A DNA stretch of 64,000 nucleotides from Methylosinus sp. LW4 (GCF_000379125.1 NZ_KB900626.1:3420667-3484666), one strand, 5' to 3'. Shown: positions 27,044 through 36,287, counted from the first letter of the stretch. Translations and numbers: made by a program. The notes: generated by a model not told the origin, from the sequence alone.

Positions 27044-27070
27044 CGGCATTCCGCGCTTGCCGGCTGCTGC

Positions 27071-27085
27071 TGTTATAATATAACA
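27071..27085 (+). promoter_or_regulatory. Predicted Zur operator
   Basis: Perfect 7-1-7 palindrome TGTTATAATATAACA, followed by TT. It matches the core of the proteobacterial Zur consensus (GAAATGTTATA-N-TATAACATTTC) at all core positions. It includes a TATAAT (27074-27079) that can serve as the -10 box, so Zur binding would block transcription of the small membrane protein and the metal ABC importer downstream. It is a rare AT-rich spot in this GC-rich region. Confidence 0.85.
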
Positions 27086-27092
27086 TTCGGAA

Positions 27093-27266
27093 ATGAACCG
27101 ACAGCAATCGGCTATTTTTCAAAAGGACGCGCTCGCCGCTCATGCGCATGGCGAGCGCGCCGACGATCGCGTCTCCCTGCTGCGCCTTTCGGCGGGCGAG
27201 CGGCTACTCGGCGCCGTCGCCGTGCTGGCGCTGCTCTGGGCCGCCGTCTATTGGGCGCTGAGCTGA
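27093..27266 (+). CDS. Small single-TM protein ahead of znuC
   Basis: 57-codon frame starting 8 bases after the Zur palindrome, with CGGAA before ATG 27093. The N-terminal half is polar and His-containing (ALAAHAHGERADD), the C-terminal part is one hydrophobic helix (LLGAVAVLALLWAAVYWAL). It ends 11 bases before the znuC start, so it would be the first gene of the zinc operon. I do not recognise a family. Position and composition support a real gene, but it could also be leader sequence. Confidence 0.5.
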   Translation: MNRQQSAIFQKDALAAHAHGERADDRVSLLRLSAGERLLGAVAVLALLWAAVYWALS

Positions 27267-27277
27267 AGGCGCGATCG

Positions 27278-28036
27278 ATGAGCGCTGGCGCGATCCGGCT
27301 GGAGAATGTGACGCTCGGCTATGAGCGCCGCCCGGCCGTTCACCATCTTTCCGGCGTCGTCGAGGCCGGGGCCGGTCTCGCCGTCTGCGGGCCGAACGGC
27401 GCCGGCAAATCCACTCTGCTCAAAGCGCTCGCCGGCCTGCTGCCGCCGCTCGGCGGCCGCATCGTCTATGACGACCTCGCGCTGCGCGATATCGCCTATC
27501 TGCCGCAATCGGCGGAGATCGATCACGCCTTTCCGATCGATGTGCTGGATTTCGTCTCCATGGGCGCGATGCGCCGCATCGGGCTTTTCGGCCGCGTCGG
27601 CGCCGGAGAGCGCAAGCGCATAACGGCGGCGCTCTCCGCTGTCGGGCTCGAGGGTTTCGAGGAGCGCGCGATCGGCACGCTCTCCGGCGGCCAGATGCAG
27701 CGCGTATTATTCGCGCGGCTGCTGGTGGAGGATTGCCCGGTCATTCTGCTCGACGAGCCTTTCGGCGCCATAGACGCCCGGACCATCGACGATCTGGTGA
27801 AGATTATCGCCCGATGGCGGGAGGAGGGCCGCACCGTCGTCGCGGTTCTGCACGAGCATGACCTCGCCCGCCGCGCCTTTCCGCAGGCGCTGCTGCTGGC
27901 GCGCGAGCCGATCTTCTGGGGCGCGACGCAAGAGGCGCTGTCCGAGGCGCATCTCGCGCAGGCGAGCAGCATGGTCGAGGCCTTCGATCGCGACGCCGAG
28001 GACTGCCGGCGCGACGAGGCTCCCCATGCTGCATGA
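27278..28036 (+). CDS. znuC: Zinc/manganese ABC transporter ATP-binding protein
   Basis: ATPase of a cluster 9 (metal) ABC importer at the inner face of the membrane. 252 residues with Walker A GPNGAGKSTLL, signature LSGGQMQRVLFARLL, Walker B VILLDEPFGA and the switch histidine in VLHEHDL. ATG 27278 starts MSAGAIRLENVTLGY. It overlaps znuB by 11 bases and lies under the predicted Zur box, which makes zinc the more likely metal than manganese; sequence alone does not separate them. Confidence 0.88.
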   Translation: MSAGAIRLENVTLGYERRPAVHHLSGVVEAGAGLAVCGPNGAGKSTLLKALAGLLPPLGGRIVYDDLALRDIAYLPQSAEIDHAFPIDVLDFVSMGAMRRIGLFGRVGAGERKRITAALSAVGLEGFEERAIGTLSGGQMQRVLFARLLVEDCPVILLDEPFGAIDARTIDDLVKIIARWREEGRTVVAVLHEHDLARRAFPQALLLAREPIFWGATQEALSEAHLAQASSMVEAFDRDAEDCRRDEAPHAA

Positions 28037-28895
28037 GCTCTTCATCGCGCCTTTCGTCGATTATGAATTCATGCGTCGTGCGCTGGTCGGCGCAATCGCT
28101 CTGTCGATCTCCGGCTGCCCGCTCGGCGTCTTTCTGATTCTGCGCCGCATGTCGCTGGCCGGCGACGCGCTCTCGCACGCCATTCTGCCGGGCGCGGCGC
28201 TCGGCTATCTCGCCTGCGGCCTGTCGCTGCCCGCCATGACCTTCGGCGGCCTGCTCGCCGGCCTCGCCGTCGCCGTGGCGTCGAGCGCGGCGGCGCGCTG
28301 GACCGCCCTGCGCGAGGACGCCTCGCTCGCGGCTTTCTATCTCGTCTCGCTGGCGCTCGGCGTCGCGCTCGTCTCGCTCAAGGGCTCGAATGTCGATCTG
28401 CTGCATGTGCTGTTCGGCTCGGTGCTGGCGCTCGACGACGCCACGCTGATCTTCCTCGCCGCCATTGCGAGCTTCACTCTGTCGGCGCTCGCGCTCGCCT
28501 ATCGCGCGCTGGCGCTGGACACTTTCGATCCGCTCTTCGCCCGCCGCGTCAGCCCGCTGGGCGAATGGATTCCCTTCGCCTTTCTGGCGCTGGTGGTGCT
28601 CAATCTGGTGGCCGGCTTCCATGCGCTCGGCACGCTGATGGCGGTGGGAATCATCATGCTGCCGGCCGCCTCCGCGCGGTTGTGGACGCAGGACCTCACC
28701 AGGGCGCTGCCGCTGGCGGCGGCGATCGGCGCGGCCTCCTCCTATTTCGGCCTCGTCCTGTCCTTCCGCACGGGCCTCGCCGCCGGCCCCGTGATCATCC
28801 TCATGGCGGGGGGCGCCTATTTCCTCTCTCTGGTTTTCGGCAGGACCGGCGGCCTGATTCGCTTGCGGAGACCCAAGCGACATTTGGAGGGGTGA
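28026..28895 (+). CDS. znuB: Zinc/manganese ABC transporter permease
   Basis: Membrane permease of the metal ABC importer, ABC-3 family, 289 residues with about 8 hydrophobic segments. Family features include LRRMSLAGDALSHAILPGAA near the N-terminus and LGTLMAVGIIMLPAASARLW later. Starts inside the end of znuC (11-base overlap) and is followed 3 bases later by the binding protein, a tight three-gene importer. Confidence 0.88.
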   Translation: MLHELFIAPFVDYEFMRRALVGAIALSISGCPLGVFLILRRMSLAGDALSHAILPGAALGYLACGLSLPAMTFGGLLAGLAVAVASSAAARWTALREDASLAAFYLVSLALGVALVSLKGSNVDLLHVLFGSVLALDDATLIFLAAIASFTLSALALAYRALALDTFDPLFARRVSPLGEWIPFAFLALVVLNLVAGFHALGTLMAVGIIMLPAASARLWTQDLTRALPLAAAIGAASSYFGLVLSFRTGLAAGPVIILMAGGAYFLSLVFGRTGGLIRLRRPKRHLEG

Positions 28896-28898
28896 CGC

Positions 28899-29822
28899 AT
28901 GAAATCATCGCGCGCGACGTCCTCGGATTTTCGCCTCTTGTCGCGCCGCGCCGCGCTGGCGACGCTCGCGCTCCTCGCCGCGCCGCTGCGCGCCCAGCCG
29001 GCGCCGCCTCCGCCGCCGAAGCTGCCGGTCGTCGCCAGCTTTTCCATTCTCGGCGATCTCGTCCGCATCGTCGGCGGCGACCGCATAGAGGTCGCGACCA
29101 TCGTCGGGCCGAACGGCGACGCCCATGTCTATCAGCCGAGCCCGCAGGACGGCCGCCGTCTCGCCGCGGCCAAGCTCGTTTTCGTCAATGGTCTCGGCTT
29201 CGAGGGCTGGATCGACCGGCTCGTCGCCGCCTCCAGGACCAAGGCGCGCATCGTCGCCGCGAGCCGCGCCGTCACGCCGCGCAAGGACGGGGAGGGCGTC
29301 GACCCGCACGCCTGGCAGGATGTCGCCAATGTCAAAATCTATATCGCCAACATAAGGGATGCGCTGGTCGACGCCGATCCAGACGGCGCCTCGCACTATA
29401 AGGCCAATGCGGCGGAATATCTTCATGCGCTCGGCGGGCTCGACGCCGAGATCGTCGCGGCGATCGACGCCATTCCGCACGCGCGCCGCCGCGTCGTCTC
29501 CACCCATGACGCTTTCGGCTATTTCGCGGCGCGCTATGGCGTGGAGTTCATCGCGCCGCAGGGCGTCTCCACCGACGCCGAGGCGAGCGCGCGCGACCTC
29601 GCCCGCATCGTCGATGCGGTGAAAGCGCATAAGGTCGCGGCCGTGTTCCTCGAGAATATCGTCGATCCGCGCTTCGCCCAGCGCATCGCCGCGGAGACGG
29701 GGGCCAAGGTCGGCGGCACGCTCTATTCCGACGCGCTCTCCCCGCCGGAGGGCCCGGCGCCGAGCTATCTCCGGCTGATGCGCTTCAATGTGAAGCAGCT
29801 GACTGCAGCTCTCGCGCCCTGA
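28899..29822 (+). CDS. znuA: Metal ABC transporter substrate-binding protein
   Basis: Periplasmic metal-binding lipoprotein-like (ZnuA/TroA family) receptor, 307 residues. The signal region has twin arginines (LSRRAALATLALLAAP), so Tat or Sec export is possible. Metal ligands expected from the family are visible: His in GDAHVYQP, His in DPHAWQD, His in STHDAFGYF and Asp in YSDALSPP. It lacks the long His-rich loop of typical ZnuA, so the metal could be zinc or manganese; the upstream Zur box favours zinc. Confidence 0.86.
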   Translation: MKSSRATSSDFRLLSRRAALATLALLAAPLRAQPAPPPPPKLPVVASFSILGDLVRIVGGDRIEVATIVGPNGDAHVYQPSPQDGRRLAAAKLVFVNGLGFEGWIDRLVAASRTKARIVAASRAVTPRKDGEGVDPHAWQDVANVKIYIANIRDALVDADPDGASHYKANAAEYLHALGGLDAEIVAAIDAIPHARRRVVSTHDAFGYFAARYGVEFIAPQGVSTDAEASARDLARIVDAVKAHKVAAVFLENIVDPRFAQRIAAETGAKVGGTLYSDALSPPEGPAPSYLRLMRFNVKQLTAALAP

Positions 29823-29885
29823 AGCTCGCGGTCGGCCGACGACTTTCGGCCGGATTTTAGTCTATACTGGCCCAGACGCGCCGTC

Positions 29886-30467
29886 ATGCGCGCGCCGCGG
29901 AGCCTTTCTCTCATGCGTTGTCGCTTCTTCCCTCTCGGCGCAGCTCTCCCCATCTTCGCTCTGTCCATCGCCGCCGCCGCGGCGGATGAAATTCCGCGCC
30001 GCAAGGCCGGGCTGTGGCGGATCGAGCATGCGCAGGGCTCCGCCGCGCGCATCGCCGGTCCGATCGAGACATGCGTCGACGAGAAGACCGACGATCTCAT
30101 GCGTCAGCGCTTCGGCGGGCAGGAGCAGCAATGCGAGAAGATGAGCTTCCGGCGCGAGGGCGATAAATATCGCGTGAGCTCGGTCTGCAAGATCGGCGAC
30201 CGCGTGGCGACGACGGAGGGAACCTTCACCGGCAGCTTCGACTCCGCCTATCGCGCCGAGCTGCATGTGACCTTCGACCCGCCGCTTTCGACGCGCGCCT
30301 CCTCCGACATTGTGATGGAGGCGAAATGGCTCGGTCCCTGCCAGCCCGGGCAGAAGCCCGGCGACATAGACGCGCCGGCGCTCAAGGCGCTGGGCGGTCC
30401 GGGCGGACAGATGAACATGCAGGAGCTCATGAAAATGCGCGATCAGCTCCGCAAAGGCGCGCAATAG
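29886..30467 (+). CDS. DUF3617 family exported protein
   Basis: Exported protein of the DUF3617 family, function unknown. 193 residues from ATG 29886, or 184 from ATG 29913, which gives a cleaner signal peptide ([20 protein letters not shown]). After the signal comes RKAGLWRIE, the typical opening of the family, and three to four cysteines ([25 protein letters not shown]) suggesting disulfides. Ends with a Met/Gln-rich helix. It sits between the zinc importer and the COG0523 GTPase, 10 bases before the latter, so the three may be one operon. Confidence 0.75.
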   Translation: MRAPRSLSLMRCRFFPLGAALPIFALSIAAAAADEIPRRKAGLWRIEHAQGSAARIAGPIETCVDEKTDDLMRQRFGGQEQQCEKMSFRREGDKYRVSSVCKIGDRVATTEGTFTGSFDSAYRAELHVTFDPPLSTRASSDIVMEAKWLGPCQPGQKPGDIDAPALKALGGPGGQMNMQELMKMRDQLRKGAQ

Positions 30468-30477
30468 GAGCAGCCCC

Positions 30478-31590
30478 TTGACCGACAAGATTCCCGTCAC
30501 CGTCCTCACCGGCTATCTCGGCGCCGGCAAGACGACTCTTCTCAACCGCATCCTCACCGAGCAGCACGGGCGGCGCTACGCCGTCATCGTCAATGAGTTC
30601 GGCGAGATCGGCATAGACAATGACCTCGTCGTCGGCGCCGACGAAGAAATCTTCGAGATGAACAATGGCTGCATCTGCTGCACGGTGCGCGGCGATCTCA
30701 TCCGCATCATCGAAGGTCTGCTGAAGCGCCGCGGCAAGTTCGACGCGATCATCGTCGAGACCACCGGCGTCGCCGATCCCGCGCCGGTCGCGCAGACTTT
30801 CTTCGTCGATCAGGATGTGAAGGAGGCGGCGCGGCTCGACGCTGTGGTGACGCTCGCCGACGCCAAATTTCTGGCGCAGCGTCTCGCCGATGCGCCGGAG
30901 GCGAAGAATCAGATCGCCTTCGCCGACGTCATCGTGCTGAACAAGACCGATCTCGTCACGCGCGAGGAGCTCGCCGAGGTGGAGGGCCGCATTCGCGCCA
31001 TCAACCCTTATGCGACGCTGCATCATGCGGTAAAGGCCGATGTGCCGATTGCGGCGGTGCTGGAGCGCAATGCTTTCGATCTCGATCGCATATTGGAGAT
31101 AGAGCCGCGCTTCCTCGAGGCCGAGGATCACGATCACGGCCATCATGAGCATGACCATCACCATGACCATGACCACGAGTGCGGGCCGGATTGCGGTCAC
31201 GATCATCATCACGAGCACGAGCACGAGCATCACGCGCACGCGCATCACGACGATCACGGCCATGGGCTGAAGCATTATCACGATGAGGAGATGGGCTCGG
31301 TCTCCATCCTCCACGAGGGCGAGCTCGATCCCAATGTCTTCGTGCCCTGGCTCAACGAGTTCGTTCAGCGCGAGGGCGCGGATATTTTGCGCTGCAAGGG
31401 CATCGTCGCCTTCACCGACGAGCCGAAGCGCTTCGTCTTCCAGGGCGTGCATATGATCCTGGACGGCGATCTGCAGCGCGACTGGCGCCCCGACGAGAAG
31501 CGCAGCGCGCGCCTCGTCTTCATCGGCCGCAAGCTGAAGGAAGAGACGATCCGCGAGAGCTTCGAGACGGAAGTGCTGCGGCGCAAGTGA
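30478..31590 (+). CDS. COG0523 GTPase, likely zinc metallochaperone
   Basis: CobW/COG0523 family G3E GTPase, 370 residues. Motifs: Walker [14 protein letters not shown], the metal-binding CxCC in [22 protein letters not shown] (switch), and NKTD. Between the GTPase and C-terminal domains is a His/Asp/Glu-rich stretch of about 50 residues (roughly 218-270) with one CGPDCGH. The C-terminal CobW_C domain follows. Start is TTG 30478 with AGGAG 8 bases upstream. Location behind a Zur-controlled importer argues for zinc delivery rather than a cobalamin role, despite the CobW name. Confidence 0.88.
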   Translation: MTDKIPVTVLTGYLGAGKTTLLNRILTEQHGRRYAVIVNEFGEIGIDNDLVVGADEEIFEMNNGCICCTVRGDLIRIIEGLLKRRGKFDAIIVETTGVADPAPVAQTFFVDQDVKEAARLDAVVTLADAKFLAQRLADAPEAKNQIAFADVIVLNKTDLVTREELAEVEGRIRAINPYATLHHAVKADVPIAAVLERNAFDLDRILEIEPRFLEAEDHDHGHHEHDHHHDHDHECGPDCGHDHHHEHEHEHHAHAHHDDHGHGLKHYHDEEMGSVSILHEGELDPNVFVPWLNEFVQREGADILRCKGIVAFTDEPKRFVFQGVHMILDGDLQRDWRPDEKRSARLVFIGRKLKEETIRESFETEVLRRK

Positions 31591-31606
31591 TCTTTCCGCA
31601 ATTCCG

Positions 31607-31633
31607 CGCGCGGCGAGGGCGTCTCGCCGCGCG
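31607..31633 (+). terminator. Terminator after COG0523 gene
   Basis: Stem CGCGCGGCGAG / CTCGCCGCGCG (11 pairs, 5-base loop) followed by TTTCCTC, 16 bases past the stop. Best intrinsic terminator candidate in this part of the window; it would end the zinc transcription unit. Confidence 0.6.
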
Positions 31634-31788
31634 TTTCCTCGCAGAGAGAGCGGGCGCCTCCCTGTCGGCGCCGGCGGGCCATCGGATAGAAACAGTCGTC
31701 GCGATCGAGCAAAGAATTAGAAAATCGTCTCGCTCATTCTGGTCCGCTCGAGGCGTGGCGTCGCCCGTCTTCCGATCGGGGTGAGAGG

Positions 31789-32838
31789 GTGAAGGAATCG
31801 CTCGCGCATTGCACAGCGGCGGGCTTGCTGCTGATCGCGCTGCTGCGGCCGACCTCGGGCGCCGATCCGCCCAGCGCCTCCGCCTATGCTTACGTTCCCG
31901 AAACATTGTCGACCGACGGCAAGCGGCTGCTGGCGAAAATCGGCGGCGATCACGCCATCATTCCCACTCTGCCGGAGCCCGCCGATCATGACGGCTGGGC
32001 GCGGCTGCAGGCCGCCGCGGCGGCGGCGCGCGAAGTCGACTTCGCCGCAGTGCGGGCGCAAGGAGTGAACGTCTCGCGGATCGAGACGGACGGCGCCTCC
32101 TATTTCGACATTGCGCCGAACGGGCTCGTCGATGATGGATCGGTCGTCGTCTATCTCCATGGCGGCGCCTTCGTGTATTTCGACGCGCGCGGCGCGCTCG
32201 AGGGAATGGCCAAGCTCGCGCGCGTCTTTCGCCGTCGCATCGTCGTCGTCGATTATCGACTCGCGCCGGCGGCGAAATGGCCGCAGATCACCGGAGACGT
32301 GGTCGCCGTCGTCAAGCGCCTGCTCGCCGGCGGCGCGCAAATGCGGCGCATCGCCATTTTCGGCGACTCCGCCGGCGGCAATCTCGCCGTCGCGACGACG
32401 CTGAAAATGCGCGACGAAGGCCTCGGCCTGCCGGCGGCTGTGGCGACATGGTCGCTGCTGGCCGATTTCCGCAACGCCGCCGACACTCGCGTCACGCTGC
32501 GCGACGCCGATCCCATCATGTCCTATGAGCGCCAGATCAAAAACGCCATGCTCGCTTATGCGGATGCGAAGGATTGGGCGCATCCTCATGTGTCGCCGGT
32601 CTATGGCGATTTCGAGAAAGGCTTTCCGCCGGCTTTGATTCAGGCGGGCACGCGCGAAATTCTGCTCAGCGATTCGGTGCGGCTCTATCAGGCGATCGAG
32701 GCGGCGGGCGGGACCGCCAAGCTCGACGTCTATGAAGGAATGCCGCATGTGTTCCAGGGGCAGATTCCGAACGCGCCGGAGTCGCGCCTCGCCATCGCCA
32801 AGATGAAGGCCTTTTTCGACCAGCATCTTTCGCGGTGA
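31789..32838 (+). CDS. Alpha/beta hydrolase, HSL-type esterase
   Basis: Predicted exported carboxylesterase of the hormone-sensitive lipase family, 349 residues. It has a signal peptide (about 1-24), the oxyanion motif HGGAF (HGGG-like), DYRLAPAAKWP, the nucleophile box FGDSAGGNLAV and late AGTREILLSDS and HVFQGQ holding the acid and histidine. Start is GTG 31789 with GGGGTGAGAGG upstream. Substrate unknown. It converges with the ABC-F gene, 12 bases between stops. Confidence 0.82.
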   Translation: MKESLAHCTAAGLLLIALLRPTSGADPPSASAYAYVPETLSTDGKRLLAKIGGDHAIIPTLPEPADHDGWARLQAAAAAAREVDFAAVRAQGVNVSRIETDGASYFDIAPNGLVDDGSVVVYLHGGAFVYFDARGALEGMAKLARVFRRRIVVVDYRLAPAAKWPQITGDVVAVVKRLLAGGAQMRRIAIFGDSAGGNLAVATTLKMRDEGLGLPAAVATWSLLADFRNAADTRVTLRDADPIMSYERQIKNAMLAYADAKDWAHPHVSPVYGDFEKGFPPALIQAGTREILLSDSVRLYQAIEAAGGTAKLDVYEGMPHVFQGQIPNAPESRLAIAKMKAFFDQHLSR

Positions 32839-32850
32839 GCGCGGCTTCGC

Positions 32851-34473
32851 TCACCCGTGCACGCCCGGCGCCTCGCGCCCGGTGCGCGCGACATATTCCG
32901 TATAGCCGCCGCCGAACTGCTGCACGCCCTCCGGCGTCACTTCCAGCACGCGATTGGAGAGCGCCGCCAGAAAGCGCCGGTCGTGCGAGACGAACAGCAT
33001 GGCGCCCTCATAGGCCGCGAGCGCCTCGACCAGCATCTCCTTGGTGCCGAGATCGAGATGGTTGGTCGGCTCGTCCAGCACCAGGAAATTCGGCGGATCA
33101 AAGAGCATTTTCGCCATCACCAGCCGCGCCTTCTCGCCGCCGGAGAGCACGCGGCATTTCTTCTCCACATCGTCGCCGGAAAAGCCGAAGCAGCCGGCGA
33201 GCGTGCGCAGCGCGCCTTGCCCCGCCTGCGGAAACGCGTCCTCGAGGGATTCGAAGATGCTGCGCTCGCCGTTCAGCAGCTCCATTGCGTGCTGCGCGAA
33301 ATAGCCCATCTTCACATTGGCGCCGAGCGCCGCGGCGCCTTCGTCCGGCTGCGTCGCGCCGGCAATGAGCTTCAGCAGCGTGGATTTGCCGGCGCCATTG
33401 ACGCCCATCACGCACCAGCGCTCCCTGCGCCGCACCTGAAAATCCAGTCCCTCGTAAATGCTGCGCGAGCCATAGCGCTTGGAGACGCGCGCGAGCGTCG
33501 CCACCTCCTCGCCGGAGCGCGGCGCCGGGGCGAATTCGAATGTCACCGATTGGCGCCGGCGCGGCGGCTCGACGCGCTCGATCTTGTCGAGCTTCTTCAC
33601 GCGGCTCTGCACCTGCGCGGCGTGCGAGGCGCGCGCCTTGAAGCGCTCGATGAACTTGATCTCCTTGGCGAGCATGGCCTGCTGCCGCTCGAATTGCGCC
33701 TGCTGCTGCAATTCATTCTGCGCGCGCTGGCGCTCGTAGAATTCATAATCGCCGGAATAGGAGTTGAGCGAGCCGCCGTCGATCTCGATGATCTTGCCGA
33801 CGATGCGATTCATGAACTCGCGATCATGCGAGGTCATCAGCAGCGCGCCGGGATAGCCTTTCAGGAATCCTTCCAGCCAGATCAGGCTTTCGATGTCGAG
33901 ATGGTTGCTCGGCTCGTCGAGCAGCATGGCGTCCGGGCGCATCAGCAGAATGCGCGCCAGTGCGACGCGCATCTTCCAGCCGCCGGAGAGCGCGCCGACA
34001 TCGCCATCCATCATCTCCTGGGAGAAGCCGAGGCCGGCGAGCACCTCGCGCGCGCGGCCATCCAGCGCATAGCCGTCCAGCTCCTCGAAACGCGCCTGGA
34101 CCTCGCCATAGCGCTCGAGGATCGCGTCGAAATTCTCCGCCGCGTCCGGGTCGGCCATGGCGGCCTCCAGCTCGGCGAGCTCGGCGGCGACGGCGCTCAC
34201 CGGGCCGGCGCCGTCCATCACCTCGGCGACGGCGCTGCGGCCGGCCATCTCGCCGACATCCTGGTTGAAATAGCCGATGGTGACGCCGCGATCGACCGAC
34301 ACCTGACCTTCATCCGGCCGTTCCTGGCCCGCGATCATGCGGAAGAGCGTCGTCTTGCCGGCGCCATTGGGGCCGACGAGGCCGACCTTCTCGCCGGGAA
34401 GCAGCGCCGCCGACGTTTCGATGAAGAGGAGCTGCTGGCCGTTCTGCTTGCTGATGTTCTCGAGGCGTATCAT
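32851..34473 (-). CDS. ABC-F family ATP-binding protein
   Basis: Soluble twin-ATPase of the ABC-F family, acting on ribosomes rather than in transport; 540 residues. First ATPase: GPNGAGKTTLFRM, LSGGWKMRVALARILL, LLDEPSNHLD. Linker with RARASHAAQVQSR-type basic helices, then second ATPase: GVNGAGKSTLLKL, LSGGEKARLVMAKMLF, VLDEPTNHLD. The length and linker are closest to the YbiT/Uup-like housekeeping members. Same strand as bacteriohemerythrin, but a hairpin between them suggests separate units. Confidence 0.9.
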   Translation of the reverse strand: MIRLENISKQNGQQLLFIETSAALLPGEKVGLVGPNGAGKTTLFRMIAGQERPDEGQVSVDRGVTIGYFNQDVGEMAGRSAVAEVMDGAGPVSAVAAELAELEAAMADPDAAENFDAILERYGEVQARFEELDGYALDGRAREVLAGLGFSQEMMDGDVGALSGGWKMRVALARILLMRPDAMLLDEPSNHLDIESLIWLEGFLKGYPGALLMTSHDREFMNRIVGKIIEIDGGSLNSYSGDYEFYERQRAQNELQQQAQFERQQAMLAKEIKFIERFKARASHAAQVQSRVKKLDKIERVEPPRRRQSVTFEFAPAPRSGEEVATLARVSKRYGSRSIYEGLDFQVRRRERWCVMGVNGAGKSTLLKLIAGATQPDEGAAALGANVKMGYFAQHAMELLNGERSIFESLEDAFPQAGQGALRTLAGCFGFSGDDVEKKCRVLSGGEKARLVMAKMLFDPPNFLVLDEPTNHLDLGTKEMLVEALAAYEGAMLFVSHDRRFLAALSNRVLEVTPEGVQQFGGGYTEYVARTGREAPGVHG

Positions 34474-34558
34474 GTCCGCGCGCTTATCGGTGAATTGCGC
34501 GGGTCTTATGACATAGCGAGGCGGATTCCCGAAACCGGGCCGTCTCGGGCGATCTCGT

Positions 34559-34584
34559 CCTCTCCCCGCCGGCGCGGGGAGAGG
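34559..34584 (-). terminator. Hairpin downstream of bacteriohemerythrin
   Basis: Perfect 11-base-pair stem CCTCTCCCCGC / GCGGGGAGAGG (34559-34569 with 34574-34584), just beyond the bacteriohemerythrin stop and before the ABC-F gene. Probable terminator of the former. Confidence 0.5.
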
Positions 34585-34598
34585 AAAACGCGCGCGGC

Positions 34599-35006
34599 TT
34601 ACGCCACGCCCTTCTCATTGAGGAAGGAGCCGTAGAGCTTGTCGATTTTCGGAATATGATCGGTCAGCCAGCCGACGAGAAAGGCCGCCGTGTCGGCGGT
34701 CACTTCCGCCTCGCCGGCGTGGAACTTCTTCTGCAGATCGAGCGCGGTGGCGACGAGCTTGTCGTGCTCGGCCTTGTGGCCGGGATAGGCGGGATAGCCA
34801 TAGGCTTCGAAATTCGCCTCCTCCGAGGCGAAATGCTCGGCCACATAGGCGATGAGCGCGTCGAGATCGCGGCCGACGGCGTCGCGGTCGCCGCTCGCGA
34901 CGGAATCGCCGAGAACATTCAGCAGACGGAAAATTTCCTGATGCTCTATGTCATGCTTGGAGACGTGGGTGGCGAATTGCTCGGACGACCAGGTGATGAG
35001 CGACAT
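34599..35006 (-). CDS. Bacteriohemerythrin
   Basis: Small O2-binding diiron protein, 135 residues, single hemerythrin domain. Expected iron ligands are visible in order: His in SKHDIEHQEIF (two His with the following Glu), HFASEEANFEAYGYPAYPGH with HxxxE and a further His, HKAEHD, and the terminal HIPKIDKLY (HxxxxD). No sensory or kinase domain is attached. In methanotrophs such proteins have been linked to O2 supply for methane oxidation; here it is a stand-alone gene with no oxidase neighbour. Confidence 0.9.
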   Translation of the reverse strand: MSLITWSSEQFATHVSKHDIEHQEIFRLLNVLGDSVASGDRDAVGRDLDALIAYVAEHFASEEANFEAYGYPAYPGHKAEHDKLVATALDLQKKFHAGEAEVTADTAAFLVGWLTDHIPKIDKLYGSFLNEKGVA

Positions 35007-35160
35007 GCCTTTTCCTCCATCGAATGATTGGTCCGATCGAGGCGCGCCGCGACCGAACGAGTGATCGCGTAAAGGGCGCGTCGCCGCGCGTCATTGACGA
35101 GCGTCAATAAAGGACGAATTGCCGCTGCGGCATGATGAGGCCTTAGGGGCGCGACCAGAG

Positions 35161-35218
35161 CGAGCCTGAAGGCTCGCGGTCCAGGGGGCGGCTTTTGGAC
35201 CGCGAGCCTTCAGGCTCG
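35161..35218. repeat. Palindromic repeat, family B copy 1
   Basis: Two perfect 22-base arms in inverted orientation (35161-35182 and 35197-35218) around a 14-base spacer. Each arm contains its own mini-hairpin CGAGCC-TGAA-GGCTCG followed by CGGTCC. Further copies with identical arms flank ccmE at 50416-50471 and 50975-51027. It lies between the DUF2336 and bacteriohemerythrin genes. Confidence 0.85.
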
Positions 35219-35231
35219 CATCGCAGCGCTG

Positions 35232-36287
35232 TCACGCCTGCGCTTTGACGGCGTCTTTCCTCTGCTTGCGCCTGCGCTTCTGCTCCAGGACGCCGGGGCG
35301 CGCGGAGGCGGCGGCGGCGCGCTCCTTCTCCTGGCGCAGCGAGCCGGTCATGGCGGCGACGAGCCTCTGCGCGGCGCGCGGCGGCGTCGATCGCATCAGC
35401 GCGACGAGCGAGCGGATGCGCTCCACATCTGGCGCGGCGCGCTCGGCGCCGAGGAAGATGCGGATCGCCGTGTCCTCGCAGACGCCGAGGGCGAGCAGGG
35501 CGAGCGCCAGCGCCTCCCCGCTTTTGTCCATGAGAATGGCGCGCGCGCGCGACTTGCGGCAGTCGAGCGCTTCCGCCAGCGCCTCGGCCAGCCCCTCGAA
35601 ATCGCGGGCGACCGCGCAGGCGTCGATCTCCTCGGCCAGCGCCGGCGCCGGGCGCGCGACATATTCCGGCCCATTCGAGACGAGAGCCTGCGTCGCCGCC
35701 TCCAGCAATATGCGCGAGCGCTCGCCGGAATCGGCGGCGAGGAACAGCGCTTCCGGGTCGAGCGCGAGATCGGCGCGGTCCAGCAATATGCGGGCGAGCC
35801 GCAGATCGTCGCGCGCGGCCTGCAGCAGCGAGCGCCGCGCCGCCTGATCGAGATGCAGGCGCCGATTGGCGGCGAGGGCGCAGAGCACCTCGCTCTCGCC
35901 GCGCGAGGCGAGGCCGGCGATGATCTTGCGTTCCAGCGAGGAGCGGCGGGCGATGGCGACGGCGAGCTCGGCCGAGCCATGCTCGGCCAGCGCGCGCACG
36001 AGGCCGGCGTGAATCACCGGCGCATATTCTACGGCGATGCGGGAGACGCGTCCGCCCTTGTCCAGCAGCTGCGCGACGATTCCGCGCGGCGTGTCCGGGT
36101 GGCGGCACAATTCCAAAGCCCGCTCGGCCACCACATCGGCGTCGAGCACATCGATGAAGCCTCCGACGAGCGTCTCGAACTGGTCGATATCGGCCGCCGG
36201 ATGCAGCGGACGCGCGACGAACTGGTCGACGATCTCGCGGAACAGAGCCGCCTCGGCCTTCCGATTTTCGCTTTCGCCTCGTGGCAT
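35232..36287 (-). CDS. DUF2336 protein, helical repeat
   Basis: Alphaproteobacterial DUF2336 protein, 351 residues, function unknown. It is almost all alpha-helical, with HEAT-like repeated units of about 35 residues rich in Ala, Leu and Arg (for example AVEYAPVIHAGLVRALAEHG and LASRGESEVLCALAANRRLH), and ends in a basic tail (EQKRRRKQRKDAVKAQA). No signal or membrane segment. A family B palindrome follows its stop. Confidence 0.75.
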   Translation of the reverse strand: MPRGESENRKAEAALFREIVDQFVARPLHPAADIDQFETLVGGFIDVLDADVVAERALELCRHPDTPRGIVAQLLDKGGRVSRIAVEYAPVIHAGLVRALAEHGSAELAVAIARRSSLERKIIAGLASRGESEVLCALAANRRLHLDQAARRSLLQAARDDLRLARILLDRADLALDPEALFLAADSGERSRILLEAATQALVSNGPEYVARPAPALAEEIDACAVARDFEGLAEALAEALDCRKSRARAILMDKSGEALALALLALGVCEDTAIRIFLGAERAAPDVERIRSLVALMRSTPPRAAQRLVAAMTGSLRQEKERAAAASARPGVLEQKRRRKQRKDAVKAQA

